NCBI GenBank assembly: GCA_943914115.1
Contig: CALUAU010000013.1
Coordinates: forward strand, 1-24,014
Source of the DNA: an uncultured Microbacteriaceae bacterium
GTDB taxonomy: Bacteria; Actinomycetota; Actinomycetes; Actinomycetales; Microbacteriaceae
Length of the DNA: 24,014 nucleotides
Direction of reading: 5' to 3'
Position numbers and translations under genes: made by a program
Shown here: positions 8,185 through 16,758 of the stretch, piece after piece
Position numbering within the stretch: the first letter of the stretch is position 1
Layout: each line of letters opens with the position of its first letter
The notes under the pieces: model-generated
The model's input: only the letters and a program-made list of their open reading frames with translations
Database searches by the model: none
Told to the model about the DNA's origin: nothing

Positions 8185-9426
8185 GTGCAAGAGCTCCGTT
8201 TTGTGGGCGTCGAGCAGGGCGCCGTAATTGCAACAAACGCTGATGGTGAGCGCTTCCGGCTCGTCATCGATGAGGCGCTACGAAATGCGCTTCGTCCGCA
8301 GCCTGAACATCGGCAGGCCACCGCAAAAACAGTGCCACCGCGGCTCATCCAGCAGCTCATCCGCGCCGGCCGCACCGTTGCTGAAGTGGTCGACCAAACC
8401 GGCGCCGACGAGGAAATCGTCGAACGCTTCGAGGGGCCGATTCTTGCCGAGCGCGGCTACCTCGTCGAACAGGCTCGCGCGGTGCCGGTGCGGCTCCAAC
8501 AGGCAATCGATCCGCTCAGCGGCGAAGGCGCAACCTTCGGTAGCACCATTGATGAGCGACTCGAGCAGCTCGGTGCCGAACGCGTGCGCTGGGATGCATG
8601 GAAAGACCCCGATGAGGGCTGGCGCATCGGAATTGACTTCACCACCGACGAAGTTGAACGCAACGCGCTGTGGGCATTTGACCCCAAGAGCCAGTCACTC
8701 GACCCGCTGACGCCTGCCGCCACTAATCTTTCCCAGCAGGATGGTGTTGATCATGCCGGGGCACCGCATTTGCGGGTGGTCGATCACGGTAATTCGGTGA
8801 TTCCGATCACGCCTGATGACCAGTCGCCCGACACCGCCAAAGCCGACACCACGACCCAGCACCACAACACCCAGTTCGACACCGCCGATCTGCTCAATGC
8901 GCTGCGTCGTCGCCGTGGCGAGCGTGCGAGCGACCCGTATGACGAAGAGGCTGAATACGTTGAGGACGAGTTCGACGATAGTTTCGGTAGCCGACTCTCG
9001 GAAGCGACAGCAACTCGCGACGAACACAGCGCCACGGTGACGCCCTTCCGTCGCGCATCAACGAACACCCCGCGCGTGGTGGATATTCCACTTGCTGGTC
9101 TGGACGAAGACGGCGATCTGGATGCGGATGGTGACGCCGGCAGTCACGCTGCGGTAGACGCCACCGAAGCTACCGAACACCGCGACAAGCGCTCCGGCAA
9201 GACCGACCGCGCACACGGAGCGTCAGCCACAGACAGTTCAAACTCGCAAGCCGATTTGTCGACGGCTGTGCGCGAGATGACCGAGGGCGAAATCGCCGAG
9301 TCACGCCGACGCTCGCAGACGAACAGGCCGGGTGAAACCGGGCCACTGGGCCGACGCGGAAAATCTGGCCGAGCGCAAATGCCATCCTGGGACGAAATCG
9401 TGTTCGGCACCCGCAGCGACGACTGA
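8185..9426 (+). CDS. sepH: septation protein SepH
   Basis: SepH is an actinobacterial division protein that binds FtsZ and stimulates its assembly at the septum. The 413-residue product has the N-terminal SepH (DUF3071) domain at 1-170, starting MQELRFVGVE and including a helix-turn-helix-like segment (50-92) with PPRLIQQLIRAGRTVAEVVD. A long acidic, Asp/Thr/Ala-rich, probably disordered linker follows (180-390). The extreme C terminus carries the conserved PSWDEIVFG (400-408), a family hallmark. The GTG start is preceded by CCAGGAGG with a 4-nt spacer, which fixes it. It diverges from DUF4193 and ends inside a small hairpin shared with the convergent downstream gene. The assignment rests on domain layout and the terminal motif. 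Confidence 0.93.
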   Translation: MQELRFVGVEQGAVIATNADGERFRLVIDEALRNALRPQPEHRQATAKTVPPRLIQQLIRAGRTVAEVVDQTGADEEIVERFEGPILAERGYLVEQARAVPVRLQQAIDPLSGEGATFGSTIDERLEQLGAERVRWDAWKDPDEGWRIGIDFTTDEVERNALWAFDPKSQSLDPLTPAATNLSQQDGVDHAGAPHLRVVDHGNSVIPITPDDQSPDTAKADTTTQHHNTQFDTADLLNALRRRRGERASDPYDEEAEYVEDEFDDSFGSRLSEATATRDEHSATVTPFRRASTNTPRVVDIPLAGLDEDGDLDADGDAGSHAAVDATEATEHRDKRSGKTDRAHGASATDSSNSQADLSTAVREMTEGEIAESRRRSQTNRPGETGPLGRRGKSGRAQMPSWDEIVFGTRSDD

Positions 9427-9439
9427 TCGGTTCGATCAG
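9423..9439. terminator. hairpin overlapping the sepH stop codon
   Basis: CTGATCG-GTT-CGATCAG is a perfect 7-bp stem with a 3-nt loop; the sepH TGA (9424-9426) lies within the left arm. It is the only clear stem in the 43-bp gap between sepH and the convergent phosphodiesterase-family gene, so it may end transcription in both directions. The stem is short and has no T tract, so support is moderate. Confidence 0.45.
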
Positions 9440-9469
9440 CCATCGGGAGTCCACGCCACTGTCACACGC

Positions 9470-10600
9470 CTAGTGAAAGGCGCCGTGCCGCAGCAGTGGC
9501 ACTAGAGTTTCGGCGTCGGTGATCGACCCGTGCTGGCCGATCATCCGCCGTTTCGATTCGGGTGTACCGGGCGCGTGATACGTCAGTTCGGCAGTGGCTG
9601 CCACGAGCACATCACCAATGCGTGCTTCGGCACGCGGGTCGATCGCGGGGCCGAACCAGCCCGCGGCGATCGCCTCGGCACGAGTGCACACCACCGCATC
9701 CTCGGCAGTGACCTCACCGATCCGATGAGAAAGCTCGCGGGCAGCACGCTCTGACGAATCAGCGAGATACAGGTGACGCAGTCGCGGCTCGCCCGCTATA
9801 GCCGCCACCCCGTCAAGCCGCTCGGCAGCAAGTTCGCGGTAGTTTTCGCGGGGGATATCAACCATGCCGTGGTCGGCGGTAACCAGCACACCGATATCGT
9901 CTGGCAGTTGCTGCAGCATCTGCGCGAAGGCCGAATCGAGTTCTTCGAGCTGCTCGAGCCAAGCTTCGCTGGCGCAGCCGTGGCGGTGCCCCGCTTCATC
10001 GAGTTCGGCGTGGTAGAGGTACACCAGCTGGTTCCCGCTCTCACGACATACGCGTGCGGCAAGCTCGCAGCGCTCACCTATCGATGCCCCGGCAAGAAAC
10101 CGAGCACCCCGCAGCGATGCGTTCGTGAGTCCCGAATCGGCGTATTCGGCCACCGAAATCACTGTCGGCCGCACCCTGCTACCGCGCAATTGCTCAAACA
10201 CCGTGGGGCGCAGCTGCCAATCGGTGGGTTCCATCCCCGGCCCCCAGCCGTGAAGCTGATTGCGCAGCACACCACCGGCGCGGTCCCACACTTCATAACC
10301 GACCATGCCGTTTTCTCCGGCGGTGCTCGCGGTGGTGAGCTGGGTTATTCCGGCAGCGGTTGTGGAGGGAAATGAGAACGCTGTCGAGGCTGCGTCCCAG
10401 CCAGCGAGCAGTCGTCGCGCGTGACCGGCTCTGGCGGTCAGCGGCGCCACCCCCAACCCGTCAACGAGCATCACGATCGCGCCGCGCACAGCCGGAAGCC
10501 CCAGCGGACCGGGCTCGCCGCGTATCGCCGCGAGGCAATTCGGCATGACAGCGGCGAGTGCGGGCCGAGATTCGGCGCTGGTTAATACGATGGAGTTCAC
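9470..10600 (-). CDS. nucleotide pyrophosphatase/phosphodiesterase family protein (alkaline phosphatase superfamily)
   Basis: Member of the type I phosphodiesterase/nucleotide pyrophosphatase branch of the alkaline phosphatase superfamily, which hydrolyses phosphodiester or pyrophosphate bonds with two metal ions. The 376-residue product shows the metal-binding VDGLG (46-50, D47), the nucleophile motif FPSTTAAG (77-84, T80 or T81), the LDEAGHRHG cluster (200-208, D201, H205) and TADHGM (241-246, D243, H244). No signal peptide or membrane segment is seen, so it is probably cytosolic. The GTG start has GGGAG about 10 nt upstream. The physiological substrate cannot be told from sequence. It diverges from parC across 59 bp, an arrangement I recall from other Micrococcales, so the two may share a regulatory region. 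Confidence 0.9.
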   Translation of the reverse strand: MNSIVLTSAESRPALAAVMPNCLAAIRGEPGPLGLPAVRGAIVMLVDGLGVAPLTARAGHARRLLAGWDAASTAFSFPSTTAAGITQLTTASTAGENGMVGYEVWDRAGGVLRNQLHGWGPGMEPTDWQLRPTVFEQLRGSRVRPTVISVAEYADSGLTNASLRGARFLAGASIGERCELAARVCRESGNQLVYLYHAELDEAGHRHGCASEAWLEQLEELDSAFAQMLQQLPDDIGVLVTADHGMVDIPRENYRELAAERLDGVAAIAGEPRLRHLYLADSSERAARELSHRIGEVTAEDAVVCTRAEAIAAGWFGPAIDPRAEARIGDVLVAATAELTYHAPGTPESKRRMIGQHGSITDAETLVPLLRHGAFH

Positions 10601-10659
10601 TTGGGCTAGTCTCCCACAGCCCCATCAGCCCCGTTTCAGTTATCGAGGATTCGCAGTAG

Positions 10660-13137
10660 ATGAGTAAGAGCATTGCCAAATTCGAGAGCCGGATTGACGA
10701 TGTTGATGTCTCGGCCGAGATGCGCAGCTCGTTTCTCGAGTACTCCTACTCGGTGATTTATTCGCGGGCGTTACCGGATGCGCGCGACGGTCTCAAGCCG
10801 GTGCAGCGGCGCATCCTGTACCAGATGACCGAGATGGGCTTGCGTCCCGACCGCGGTCACGTCAAGTCGGCCCGTGTTGTCGGCGATGTGATGGGTAAGC
10901 TCCACCCGCACGGTGACAGCGCCATCTATGACGCGCTTGTGCGCCTGGCGCAGCCGTTTGTACAGCGGGTGCCGCTGGTGGATGGTCACGGTAACTTCGG
11001 TTCGCTCGATGACGGCCCGGCAGCAGCCCGCTACACCGAGGCGCGGCTCACGGCCGCGGCGCTCGCACTCACCGAGTCGCTCGACGAAGATGTCGTCGAC
11101 TTTGTGCCGAACTATGACAACTCGCTGCAGCAGCCCTCGGTGCTGCCGTCGGCGTGGCCGAGCCTGCTCGTCAATGGCGCCAGTGGCATTGCGGTGGGCA
11201 TGGCAACCAATATGGCACCGCACAATCTCGGTGAAGTGGTGGCGGCCGCTCGTCACCTGCTCGAGTTTCCTGATGCCTCGCTGGATGAGTTGATGGGGTT
11301 CCTCCCCGGACCCGACCTTCCTGGCGGCGCCCAGATTGTCGGGCTCGAGGGCATCCGGGATGCGTACAAAACCGGGCGCGGATCATTCAAGATGCGTGCC
11401 ACGGCCACTGTGGAACAGATTACGGCGCGCCGACGCGGCATTGTCGTCACCGAGCTTCCCTACGGTGTCGGACCCGAAAAGGTCATTGAAAAGATCAAAC
11501 AGGGCGTGCAGTCGAAGAAGCTCGCCGGTATCTCGAACGTCGATGATCTCACCGGACGTGACCATGGCTTGCGCCTGGTAATCGAGGTGAAGACCGGGTT
11601 TGCCCCCGAAGCGGTGCTCGAGCAGCTGTACCGTCACACTCCACTGGAAGATTCGTTCCACATCAACAATGTCGCGCTCGTGAATGGTGGGCCGCGCACG
11701 CTCGGGCTGATTGAGCTGCTGCAGGTGTATCTCGATCACCGCATTGATGTGGTGCGTCGCCGCAGCCAGTTCCGCCTCGACCGTCGACGTGAACGTCTCC
11801 ACCTGGTGGAGGGGCTGCTGATCGCTATTGTCGATATCGACGAGGTGATCCAGATCATCCGCTCGTCCGACGACGCACCGCAGGCGGGTGAACGACTCAA
11901 ACTGGTGTTCGATCTGTCGGATGCCCAGGCCGAGTACATTCTTGAGTTGCGGTTGCGTCGGCTCACGAAGTTCTCGCGCATTGAGCTCGAAGCCGAGCGC
12001 GACCAGCTGACTCGAGAAATCGCCGAACTCGAAGCGCTGCTCGGTGACAAGCAGCTGCTGCACGCGCAGGTGTCGAGCGAGCTCGAAGCGGTTGCCGATC
12101 AGTTCACAACACCGCGACGCACGGTGCTGCTCAGCGAGGATGCGGTTGCCGCGGCGCCCCGCTCGAAGAAGGCCGTGAGTGCCGAGGCGCTGCAGGTGAA
12201 GAACGAACCCACTCGCGTGCTGTTGTCTGCTTCGGGCAAAGTTCTGCGCGTCGACCTCGGCGAGCACAACCACTTCCCCACTCCCAAACGGCGCTCGAAA
12301 CATGACGCGATTCTGGCGCAGGTGTCGTGTTCATCACTCGATGAGATCGCCGCGGTGACCAGTGCCGGTCGCGTCTACAAGATGGTGGCATCATCGCTGC
12401 CGGTCGCGCCGGCCGCATCCACCATCATGTCGGCGGGGGTGAACGCGCGCGATTATTTCGGCATTAGTGATCGTGGTGAGCGCGTGGTGGGGCTGGTTGC
12501 CCTCGGTAGTGACACTCCCCTCGCACTGGGCACCAAAAACGGCGTCGTCAAGCGGGTTAACCCAGCCGAGTGGGGAAAGCACACCGATCTGCCGGTGATC
12601 ACCCTCAAACCTGGAGACGAGGTCGTGGGTGCGGCACGTGCCGACGATGAGTCGCAGCTGGTATTTATCACTTCGAACGCGCAGTTACTGCGCTACTCGG
12701 CATCGCTGGTGCGTCCCCAGAGGACCACCGCCGCAGGTATGGCAGGCATCAAACTTGCTCAAAACGCGCGGGTGATCGCTTTCGCCGTGATCGATGCCGA
12801 GGAGGCTGGCCGGGCGCGCGTGGTCACCGTAGCCGCGCCGATTGCTAATGACGATGGGCTCTTCAGTGCCGATGCCTACGGCACCGCCAAGATCAGCATG
12901 CTGGATGATTTTCCGTCAAAGGGCCGAGCTACCGGCGGTGTGCGCGCCCAGCGCTTCCTTACCGGTGAAACTGAGCTGGCGACCGCCTGGGCTGGTGGCA
13001 CGTTACCGCGGGCCAATGCTCGAGATGGTGCAATTCGAAAACTGCCCGAAGAGCTTGCCCGGCGCGATGGTTCGGGAGTGCCACTCGATGGCACCATCAA
13101 ATGGCTTGGTGGCGCGATGGGCGATTTATCTGTCTAG
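10660..13137 (+). CDS. parC: DNA topoisomerase IV subunit A
   Basis: Breakage-reunion subunit of the type IIA topoisomerase that decatenates daughter chromosomes using ATP from ParE. The 825-residue product has the winged-helix/tower core with catalytic Y125 in AARYTEARL (122-130), the quinolone-binding region GKLHPHGDSAIYDAL (79-93) with unaltered S87 and D91, a coiled-coil region near 440-490, and a C-terminal beta-propeller with degenerate blades such as GRVYKMVASSLP and GVVKRVNPAEWGK. The canonical GyrA box QRRGGKG is absent (KGRATGGVRAQRF occupies a comparable place), and the partner parE lies 3.6 kb away, so I call it parC rather than gyrA. The ATG has CGAGGA 10 nt upstream. The interposed ABC operon means parC and parE are not cotranscribed. 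Confidence 0.92.
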   Translation: MSKSIAKFESRIDDVDVSAEMRSSFLEYSYSVIYSRALPDARDGLKPVQRRILYQMTEMGLRPDRGHVKSARVVGDVMGKLHPHGDSAIYDALVRLAQPFVQRVPLVDGHGNFGSLDDGPAAARYTEARLTAAALALTESLDEDVVDFVPNYDNSLQQPSVLPSAWPSLLVNGASGIAVGMATNMAPHNLGEVVAAARHLLEFPDASLDELMGFLPGPDLPGGAQIVGLEGIRDAYKTGRGSFKMRATATVEQITARRRGIVVTELPYGVGPEKVIEKIKQGVQSKKLAGISNVDDLTGRDHGLRLVIEVKTGFAPEAVLEQLYRHTPLEDSFHINNVALVNGGPRTLGLIELLQVYLDHRIDVVRRRSQFRLDRRRERLHLVEGLLIAIVDIDEVIQIIRSSDDAPQAGERLKLVFDLSDAQAEYILELRLRRLTKFSRIELEAERDQLTREIAELEALLGDKQLLHAQVSSELEAVADQFTTPRRTVLLSEDAVAAAPRSKKAVSAEALQVKNEPTRVLLSASGKVLRVDLGEHNHFPTPKRRSKHDAILAQVSCSSLDEIAAVTSAGRVYKMVASSLPVAPAASTIMSAGVNARDYFGISDRGERVVGLVALGSDTPLALGTKNGVVKRVNPAEWGKHTDLPVITLKPGDEVVGAARADDESQLVFITSNAQLLRYSASLVRPQRTTAAGMAGIKLAQNARVIAFAVIDAEEAGRARVVTVAAPIANDDGLFSADAYGTAKISMLDDFPSKGRATGGVRAQRFLTGETELATAWAGGTLPRANARDGAIRKLPEELARRDGSGVPLDGTIKWLGGAMGDLSV

Positions 13138-13178
13138 GCAAAAGGTTCAAGCCGCCAATTGTTCAGTTTGATGCGGCA

Positions 13179-13249
13179 CGCCTCACCGACGCTGGCACAG
13201 TGTCAGGCACGAGGCGGCTCTGGCAATATTTTCGTCGCTCCGCGAGCGA
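13179..13249 (+). other. structured intergenic region after parC: probable terminator or leader
   Basis: The 289-bp gap between parC and the ABC operon (13138-13426) has two stems. The first is compound: CGCCTC (13179-13184) pairs with GAGGCG (13211-13216) around CTGGCA-CAG-TGTCAG (13192-13206). The second is TCGCTC-CGC-GAGCGA (13235-13249), followed by the T-rich GTGTGTCGTTTCTTC. Together they could end parC transcription. The 9-mer TGGCAATAT occurs twice in the gap (13221 and 13307). No known riboswitch, T-box or promoter is recognised with confidence. Confidence 0.4.
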
Positions 13250-13426
13250 GTGTGTCGTTTCTTCGCTAACTCTCTTTGTGAATGGCATACAGAACCGTCG
13301 AAAACGTGGCAATATGTCAGTCAAGCGTTGTATGACTGCACCGACGCGGTCGCACTTCGCTGTGGCTGGGTGTCGTCTCGGCACACAGACCATTTGAGTT
13401 CCTGTGAACACGACAAAGGAGTTGCA

Positions 13427-14356
13427 ATGGTGCAACCTACCCAAAAACCGCGTACCACCCGTCGCCTCATGTCACTCGTGGCTGCAGCCGCTAGTGCATC
13501 CCTGCTGCTCACCGGCTGTGTGAATAACGAAGCCGCAGAGGGTGGCAGTGGCACCGCCGCTTCACCAGAGGGCAAGATCGAAGTCGCGAAATCTGAAGCT
13601 GCCGCGGCGCTGGTGCCTGAGGATGTGCGCAGCAGCGGTGTGCTCAAGGTCGGCACCGACGCCACCTATGCCCCCAACCAGTACGCCGATGAAAATGGCC
13701 AGCCCACCGGCTGGGAGGTTGAGCTCGTTGAGGCAGTGGCCGCCAAGCTCGATCTGAAGGTTGAGTGGTCGAAGCTCGGTTTCGACCAGATCATTCCCCA
13801 GGTTAACGGTGGCACCCTCAACATGGGCTCGTCGAGCTTCAGCGACACGCTTGAACGCCAGAAGTCGGTTGACTTTGTTGATTTCTACAGCGCCGGTCTG
13901 CAGTTCGTGCGCGGAGCTGATGAAGACCCGCTACCCGAGTCGCTGTGCGGTCTCACCATCGGCGCGCAGGCCACGACCACCTCGGATGACTACCTCAAGG
14001 CCGCGAGCGAAGAGTGCACCAAGGCTGGCAAGGAGCCCATCCAGATCCTGAAGAAAGACCGCCAGGATGAGGCCACCAACGATGTGGTGCTCGGTAACAC
14101 CCCCTACATGCTTGCCGACTCGCCCATCTCGCAAAACAGTGTCAAGGTTGCCGGTGACGCCGTCACCCTCGAGGGCGAGGTGTTCGATGCTGCCCCCTAC
14201 GGTCTGGTGCTCGCCAAAGACTCCGAACTCACCGAAGCGGTTCGAGTAGCGATGCAAGAGCTCATGGATGACGGCACCTACACGAAGATTCTCGAAAAGT
14301 GGGGCGTTGAAGACGGTGCCTTCACCGAAGCAAAGGTAAACAGTGTCACTGAATAA
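13427..14356 (+). CDS. ABC transporter substrate-binding lipoprotein, polar amino acid family
   Basis: Extracytoplasmic solute receptor of the family 3 (amino-acid-type) binding proteins, anchored to the outer face of the membrane. I start at ATG 13427, which has AAAGGAG 5 nt upstream, giving 309 residues; the open frame extends 59 codons further but that part has no signal-peptide character. The N terminus is a lipoprotein signal: basic RTTRR, a hydrophobic Ala-rich core, and the lipobox LLTGC with C31 as the lipidated residue. The mature protein begins with SSGVLKVGTDATYAPNQY, then GFDQIIPQVNGGTLNMG and near the end YTKILEKWGV, typical of bacterial extracellular solute-binding family 3. The ligand is not predictable beyond a polar or basic amino acid or related amine. 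First gene of a three-gene operon. Confidence 0.93.
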   Translation: MVQPTQKPRTTRRLMSLVAAAASASLLLTGCVNNEAAEGGSGTAASPEGKIEVAKSEAAAALVPEDVRSSGVLKVGTDATYAPNQYADENGQPTGWEVELVEAVAAKLDLKVEWSKLGFDQIIPQVNGGTLNMGSSSFSDTLERQKSVDFVDFYSAGLQFVRGADEDPLPESLCGLTIGAQATTTSDDYLKAASEECTKAGKEPIQILKKDRQDEATNDVVLGNTPYMLADSPISQNSVKVAGDAVTLEGEVFDAAPYGLVLAKDSELTEAVRVAMQELMDDGTYTKILEKWGVEDGAFTEAKVNSVTE

Positions 14357-15332
14357 AACCACTGCCAACGACACCGCGGCGATTGCGGGTGAGCCCATCA
14401 CCGCGGTGCCGTTGCGCCACCCCTGGCGAGTTATTCTCGCCGTGGTTCTCCTACTCGCACTGGCGTTGTTCGTCTACGACGCCGCCACCCGCGAACAGTA
14501 CCGCTGGCCGACCGTCGGAAAATACCTATTCGATGAGCGCATCTGGCAAGCCGCCGGCATCACGCTCGCACTCACCGTGCTGTCGATGCTGCTGGCCGTG
14601 ATTATGGGGCTGATCTTGGCCGTTATGCGACTGAGTGAAAACCCCGTGCTGAAATCACTTTCATGGCTGTTCCTGTGGTTGTTCCGCGGCACCCCGGTGT
14701 ATGTCCAGCTGGTGTTCTGGGGGCTGCTCGGCACGATCTACAAGACCGTGACCGTCGGCGTGCCGTTCACCGATATCGAGTTCTTTACTGTCTCGCCCTT
14801 TGAGGGGTTCAGCCTGTTCTGGCTCGCCGTGCTGGGGCTCGCGTTTAACGAGGCCGCCTATATGGCGGAGATTATCCGCTCGGGGATCCTCTCGGTCGAC
14901 CGCGGTCAAGAAGAAGCAGCGAAAGCGCTCGGTATGACCTGGCGGCACACCATGCTGCGCATCGTGATTCCACAGTCGATGCGCGTCATCATCCCGCCCA
15001 CCGGCAATGAGTTGATCTCGATGCTCAAAACCACTTCGCTCGTCACCGCGCTTGGCTACACGCTCGACCTCTATGCGCGCTCGCGCGAGATTGCTGCCCA
15101 GCTGTACGAGCCGGTGCCGCTGCTGATTGTGGCGAGCATCTGGTACCTCGCAGTGACGAGCATCCTGATGGTTGGCCAGCACTACCTCGAAGCCTACTTC
15201 GCCCGCGGTATTGCGCCCGAGAAGCAGCGCCCCGATAACCGCACGGCCGAGCAGCTCGCCACCGGCGCTGTCGGCACCCTTGAAGACCCGACCAACACCA
15301 ACACGACCGCACCGAAGGGAGACGGCGCATGA
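14343..15332 (+). CDS. amino acid ABC transporter permease (HisM/GlnP type)
   Basis: Membrane permease of the polar amino acid uptake family. The 329-residue product has a 27-residue cytosolic lead, a first hydrophobic helix (about 29-46), then the binding-protein-dependent transport inner-membrane domain with further helices near 70-92, 104-128, 155-175 and 255-285. The ATPase-contacting EAA loop is EEAAKALGMTWRHTMLRIVIPQ, with the downstream NELISMLKTTSLV typical of this family. The C-terminal 40 residues are polar and extended. Start is GTG, overlapping the end of the binding-protein gene by 14 nt, with AAAGGT upstream, so translation is coupled. No second permease gene is present, so a homodimeric channel is likely. 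Confidence 0.93.
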   Translation: MSLNKTTANDTAAIAGEPITAVPLRHPWRVILAVVLLLALALFVYDAATREQYRWPTVGKYLFDERIWQAAGITLALTVLSMLLAVIMGLILAVMRLSENPVLKSLSWLFLWLFRGTPVYVQLVFWGLLGTIYKTVTVGVPFTDIEFFTVSPFEGFSLFWLAVLGLAFNEAAYMAEIIRSGILSVDRGQEEAAKALGMTWRHTMLRIVIPQSMRVIIPPTGNELISMLKTTSLVTALGYTLDLYARSREIAAQLYEPVPLLIVASIWYLAVTSILMVGQHYLEAYFARGIAPEKQRPDNRTAEQLATGAVGTLEDPTNTNTTAPKGDGA

Positions 15333-16111
15333 GCACGAACGCTACCGCAGCCACGCCAATGGTGCGTGCCGAACACATCGTGAAACGGTTTGGTTCGAAC
15401 ACGGTACTGAAAGACATCTCACTGACCGTCGACCGTGGTCAGGTGCTGTGCCTGGTTGGGCCCTCGGGCTCGGGTAAGTCGACCTTCCTGCGCTGCATCA
15501 ACCACCTCGAGACAATCGACGGTGGCCGGATGTGGGTGGAAGATGAGCTGATGGGTTACCGCCAGCGTGGCGACAAGCTCTACGAGCTCGCACCCCAGGA
15601 AGTTGCTCAGCAGCGTGCCGATATCGGCATGGTGTTCCAGCGGTTCAATCTCTTCCCGCATATGACGGTGCTTGAAAACATCATCGAGGCTCCGACCCGA
15701 GTGAAGAAGGTGCCGCGCAAGCAAGCCATCGACGAGGCCCACGCACTGTTGCGTCAGGTGGGGCTCGAACACAAGGCCAAGTCGTATCCCGCCCACCTGT
15801 CGGGTGGCCAGCAGCAGCGTGTGGCGATCGCACGTGCGCTGGCGATGAAACCCAAGCTGATGCTCTTTGACGAGCCCACTTCGGCGCTCGACCCCGAGCT
15901 GGTAGACGAGGTGCTGCAAGTGATGAAGCAGCTCGCCGAGGACGGTATGACCATGGTCGTGGTCACACACGAGATGGCGTTCGCCCGCGATGTGGGCGAC
16001 CACCTGGTGTTCATGGCCTCGGGCGTGGTTGTCGAAGAGGGCGACCCCAAGGAGGTGCTCAGCAACCCTCAGCGTGAGCGCACCCGCGCTTTCCTGCGCC
16101 GCGTGCTCTGA
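15329..16111 (+). CDS. amino acid ABC transporter ATP-binding protein
   Basis: Cytosolic ATPase that powers the importer. The 260-residue product has Walker A GPSGSGKS (44-51), Q-loop glutamine Q104 in MVFQRFNLFPHMTV, signature LSGGQQQR (157-164), Walker B LMLFDEPTSALDPE (177-190) and switch histidine H214 in VVTHEM. The FNLFPHMTVLEN segment is characteristic of the polar amino acid (GlnQ/HisP) subfamily. The ATG overlaps the permease stop as ATGA and has AGGGAG upstream, so it is the last of a tightly coupled SBP-permease-ATPase operon that ends at a long hairpin. No C-terminal regulatory domain is present. Confidence 0.96.
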   Translation: MSTNATAATPMVRAEHIVKRFGSNTVLKDISLTVDRGQVLCLVGPSGSGKSTFLRCINHLETIDGGRMWVEDELMGYRQRGDKLYELAPQEVAQQRADIGMVFQRFNLFPHMTVLENIIEAPTRVKKVPRKQAIDEAHALLRQVGLEHKAKSYPAHLSGGQQQRVAIARALAMKPKLMLFDEPTSALDPELVDEVLQVMKQLAEDGMTMVVVTHEMAFARDVGDHLVFMASGVVVEEGDPKEVLSNPQRERTRAFLRRVL

Positions 16112-16130
16112 GTTTCTGTGCACGAAGCAA

Positions 16131-16164
16131 GCGGGGCGTTGTCGCAATTGCGGCACCGCCCCGC
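16131..16164. terminator. long hairpin between the ABC operon and the GNAT gene
   Basis: GCGGGGCG (16131-16138) pairs with CGCCCCGC (16157-16164), and after one mismatch TGTCGCAA pairs with TTGCGGCA (16140-16155, one G-T pair). The whole 34-nt element is a near-perfect palindrome located 20 bases after the ATPase stop and 24 bases before the end of the convergent acetyltransferase gene. It most likely ends transcription in both directions. Confidence 0.75.
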
Positions 16165-16187
16165 GGCCGTTGCGCAAGCCGTCGCCA

Positions 16188-16703
16188 CTACTGAGGCTGG
16201 TCTTGGTCGAGCTTTTTGAGGTCGTATAGCAAGAAGTCGGCGTCGAGGATACCCGACGGTTTCTTCCCCACCCCGTTCATACGACCGATATCTTCAAACC
16301 CAAACTTACGGTGCAACCGCAGGCTCGGCTCATTCGCGCTGTCGATCACCGCCGCCACATGAGTGAAGCCCGCAGCCGCAATCGCGCGCATGAGTTCGGG
16401 AAGCAGCCGCTTACCAAGGCCCAGACCCTGTGCGTCTCGGTGCAGGTAGATCGAGTGCTCGACCACACCTGCCCAGGCATCAAACGGCCGGAACGGGCCG
16501 CAGGAAGCAAACCCGAGCACGCGGCCAGCTTCTTCGGCCACTAGCACCGGGTGGCCACTGGCATGACGCGACGCAAGCCAACTTTCACGATCAGCTTCAG
16601 TTTCAGGTTCGATTCGCCAGCTTGAGGGGTTCGTCAGGGTATCAGCGTTGAGAATCGCCACAATTTCGGGAATATCCGCTGCATTCGCTTCTCGAATTAG
16701 CAC
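16188..16703 (-). CDS. GNAT family N-acetyltransferase, phosphinothricin acetyltransferase-like
   Basis: Cytosolic acetyl-CoA-dependent N-acetyltransferase. The 171-residue product shows the GNAT fold order: MLIREANAADIPEIVAILN at the N terminus, the acetyl-CoA loop QGLGLGKRLL (92-101), and motif B SANEPSLRLHRKFGF (122-136). SIYLHRDAQGLGLG and the overall pattern resemble the Pat/MnaT subfamily, whose members acetylate phosphinothricin, methionine sulfone or other amino acids; the actual substrate is unknown, and resistance should not be assumed. The start is GTG with no recognisable Shine-Dalgarno (TTGGTTAACGTCATCGG precedes it), so coupling to the upstream parE, 55 nt away on the same strand, or a different start is possible. 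Confidence 0.88.
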   Translation of the reverse strand: MLIREANAADIPEIVAILNADTLTNPSSWRIEPETEADRESWLASRHASGHPVLVAEEAGRVLGFASCGPFRPFDAWAGVVEHSIYLHRDAQGLGLGKRLLPELMRAIAAAGFTHVAAVIDSANEPSLRLHRKFGFEDIGRMNGVGKKPSGILDADFLLYDLKKLDQDQPQ

Positions 16704-16758
16704 CCGATGACGTTAACCAAGTGGCGTTCAAACCGCAAGCCCATGCCGAAGCGTTGGC

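Noticed and set aside
10894..10938. Fluoroquinolone-resistance substitution in ParC
   Set aside because: The serine and aspartate positions S87 and D91 carry the ordinary residues; nothing suggests a resistance change.
11383..12303. Minus-strand open frame of 306 codons inside parC
   Set aside because: It is a shadow of parC with a composition typical of antisense frames and no ribosome-binding context or domain.
10660..13137. Calling this gene gyrA
   Set aside because: No canonical GyrA box, a matching ParE-type subunit in the same window, and no gyrB/recF/dnaA context.
13250..13426. Upstream extension of the substrate-binding protein
   Set aside because: The extra 59 codons lack signal-peptide character and include stem-forming DNA; ATG 13427 has a good Shine-Dalgarno and is followed directly by a lipoprotein signal.
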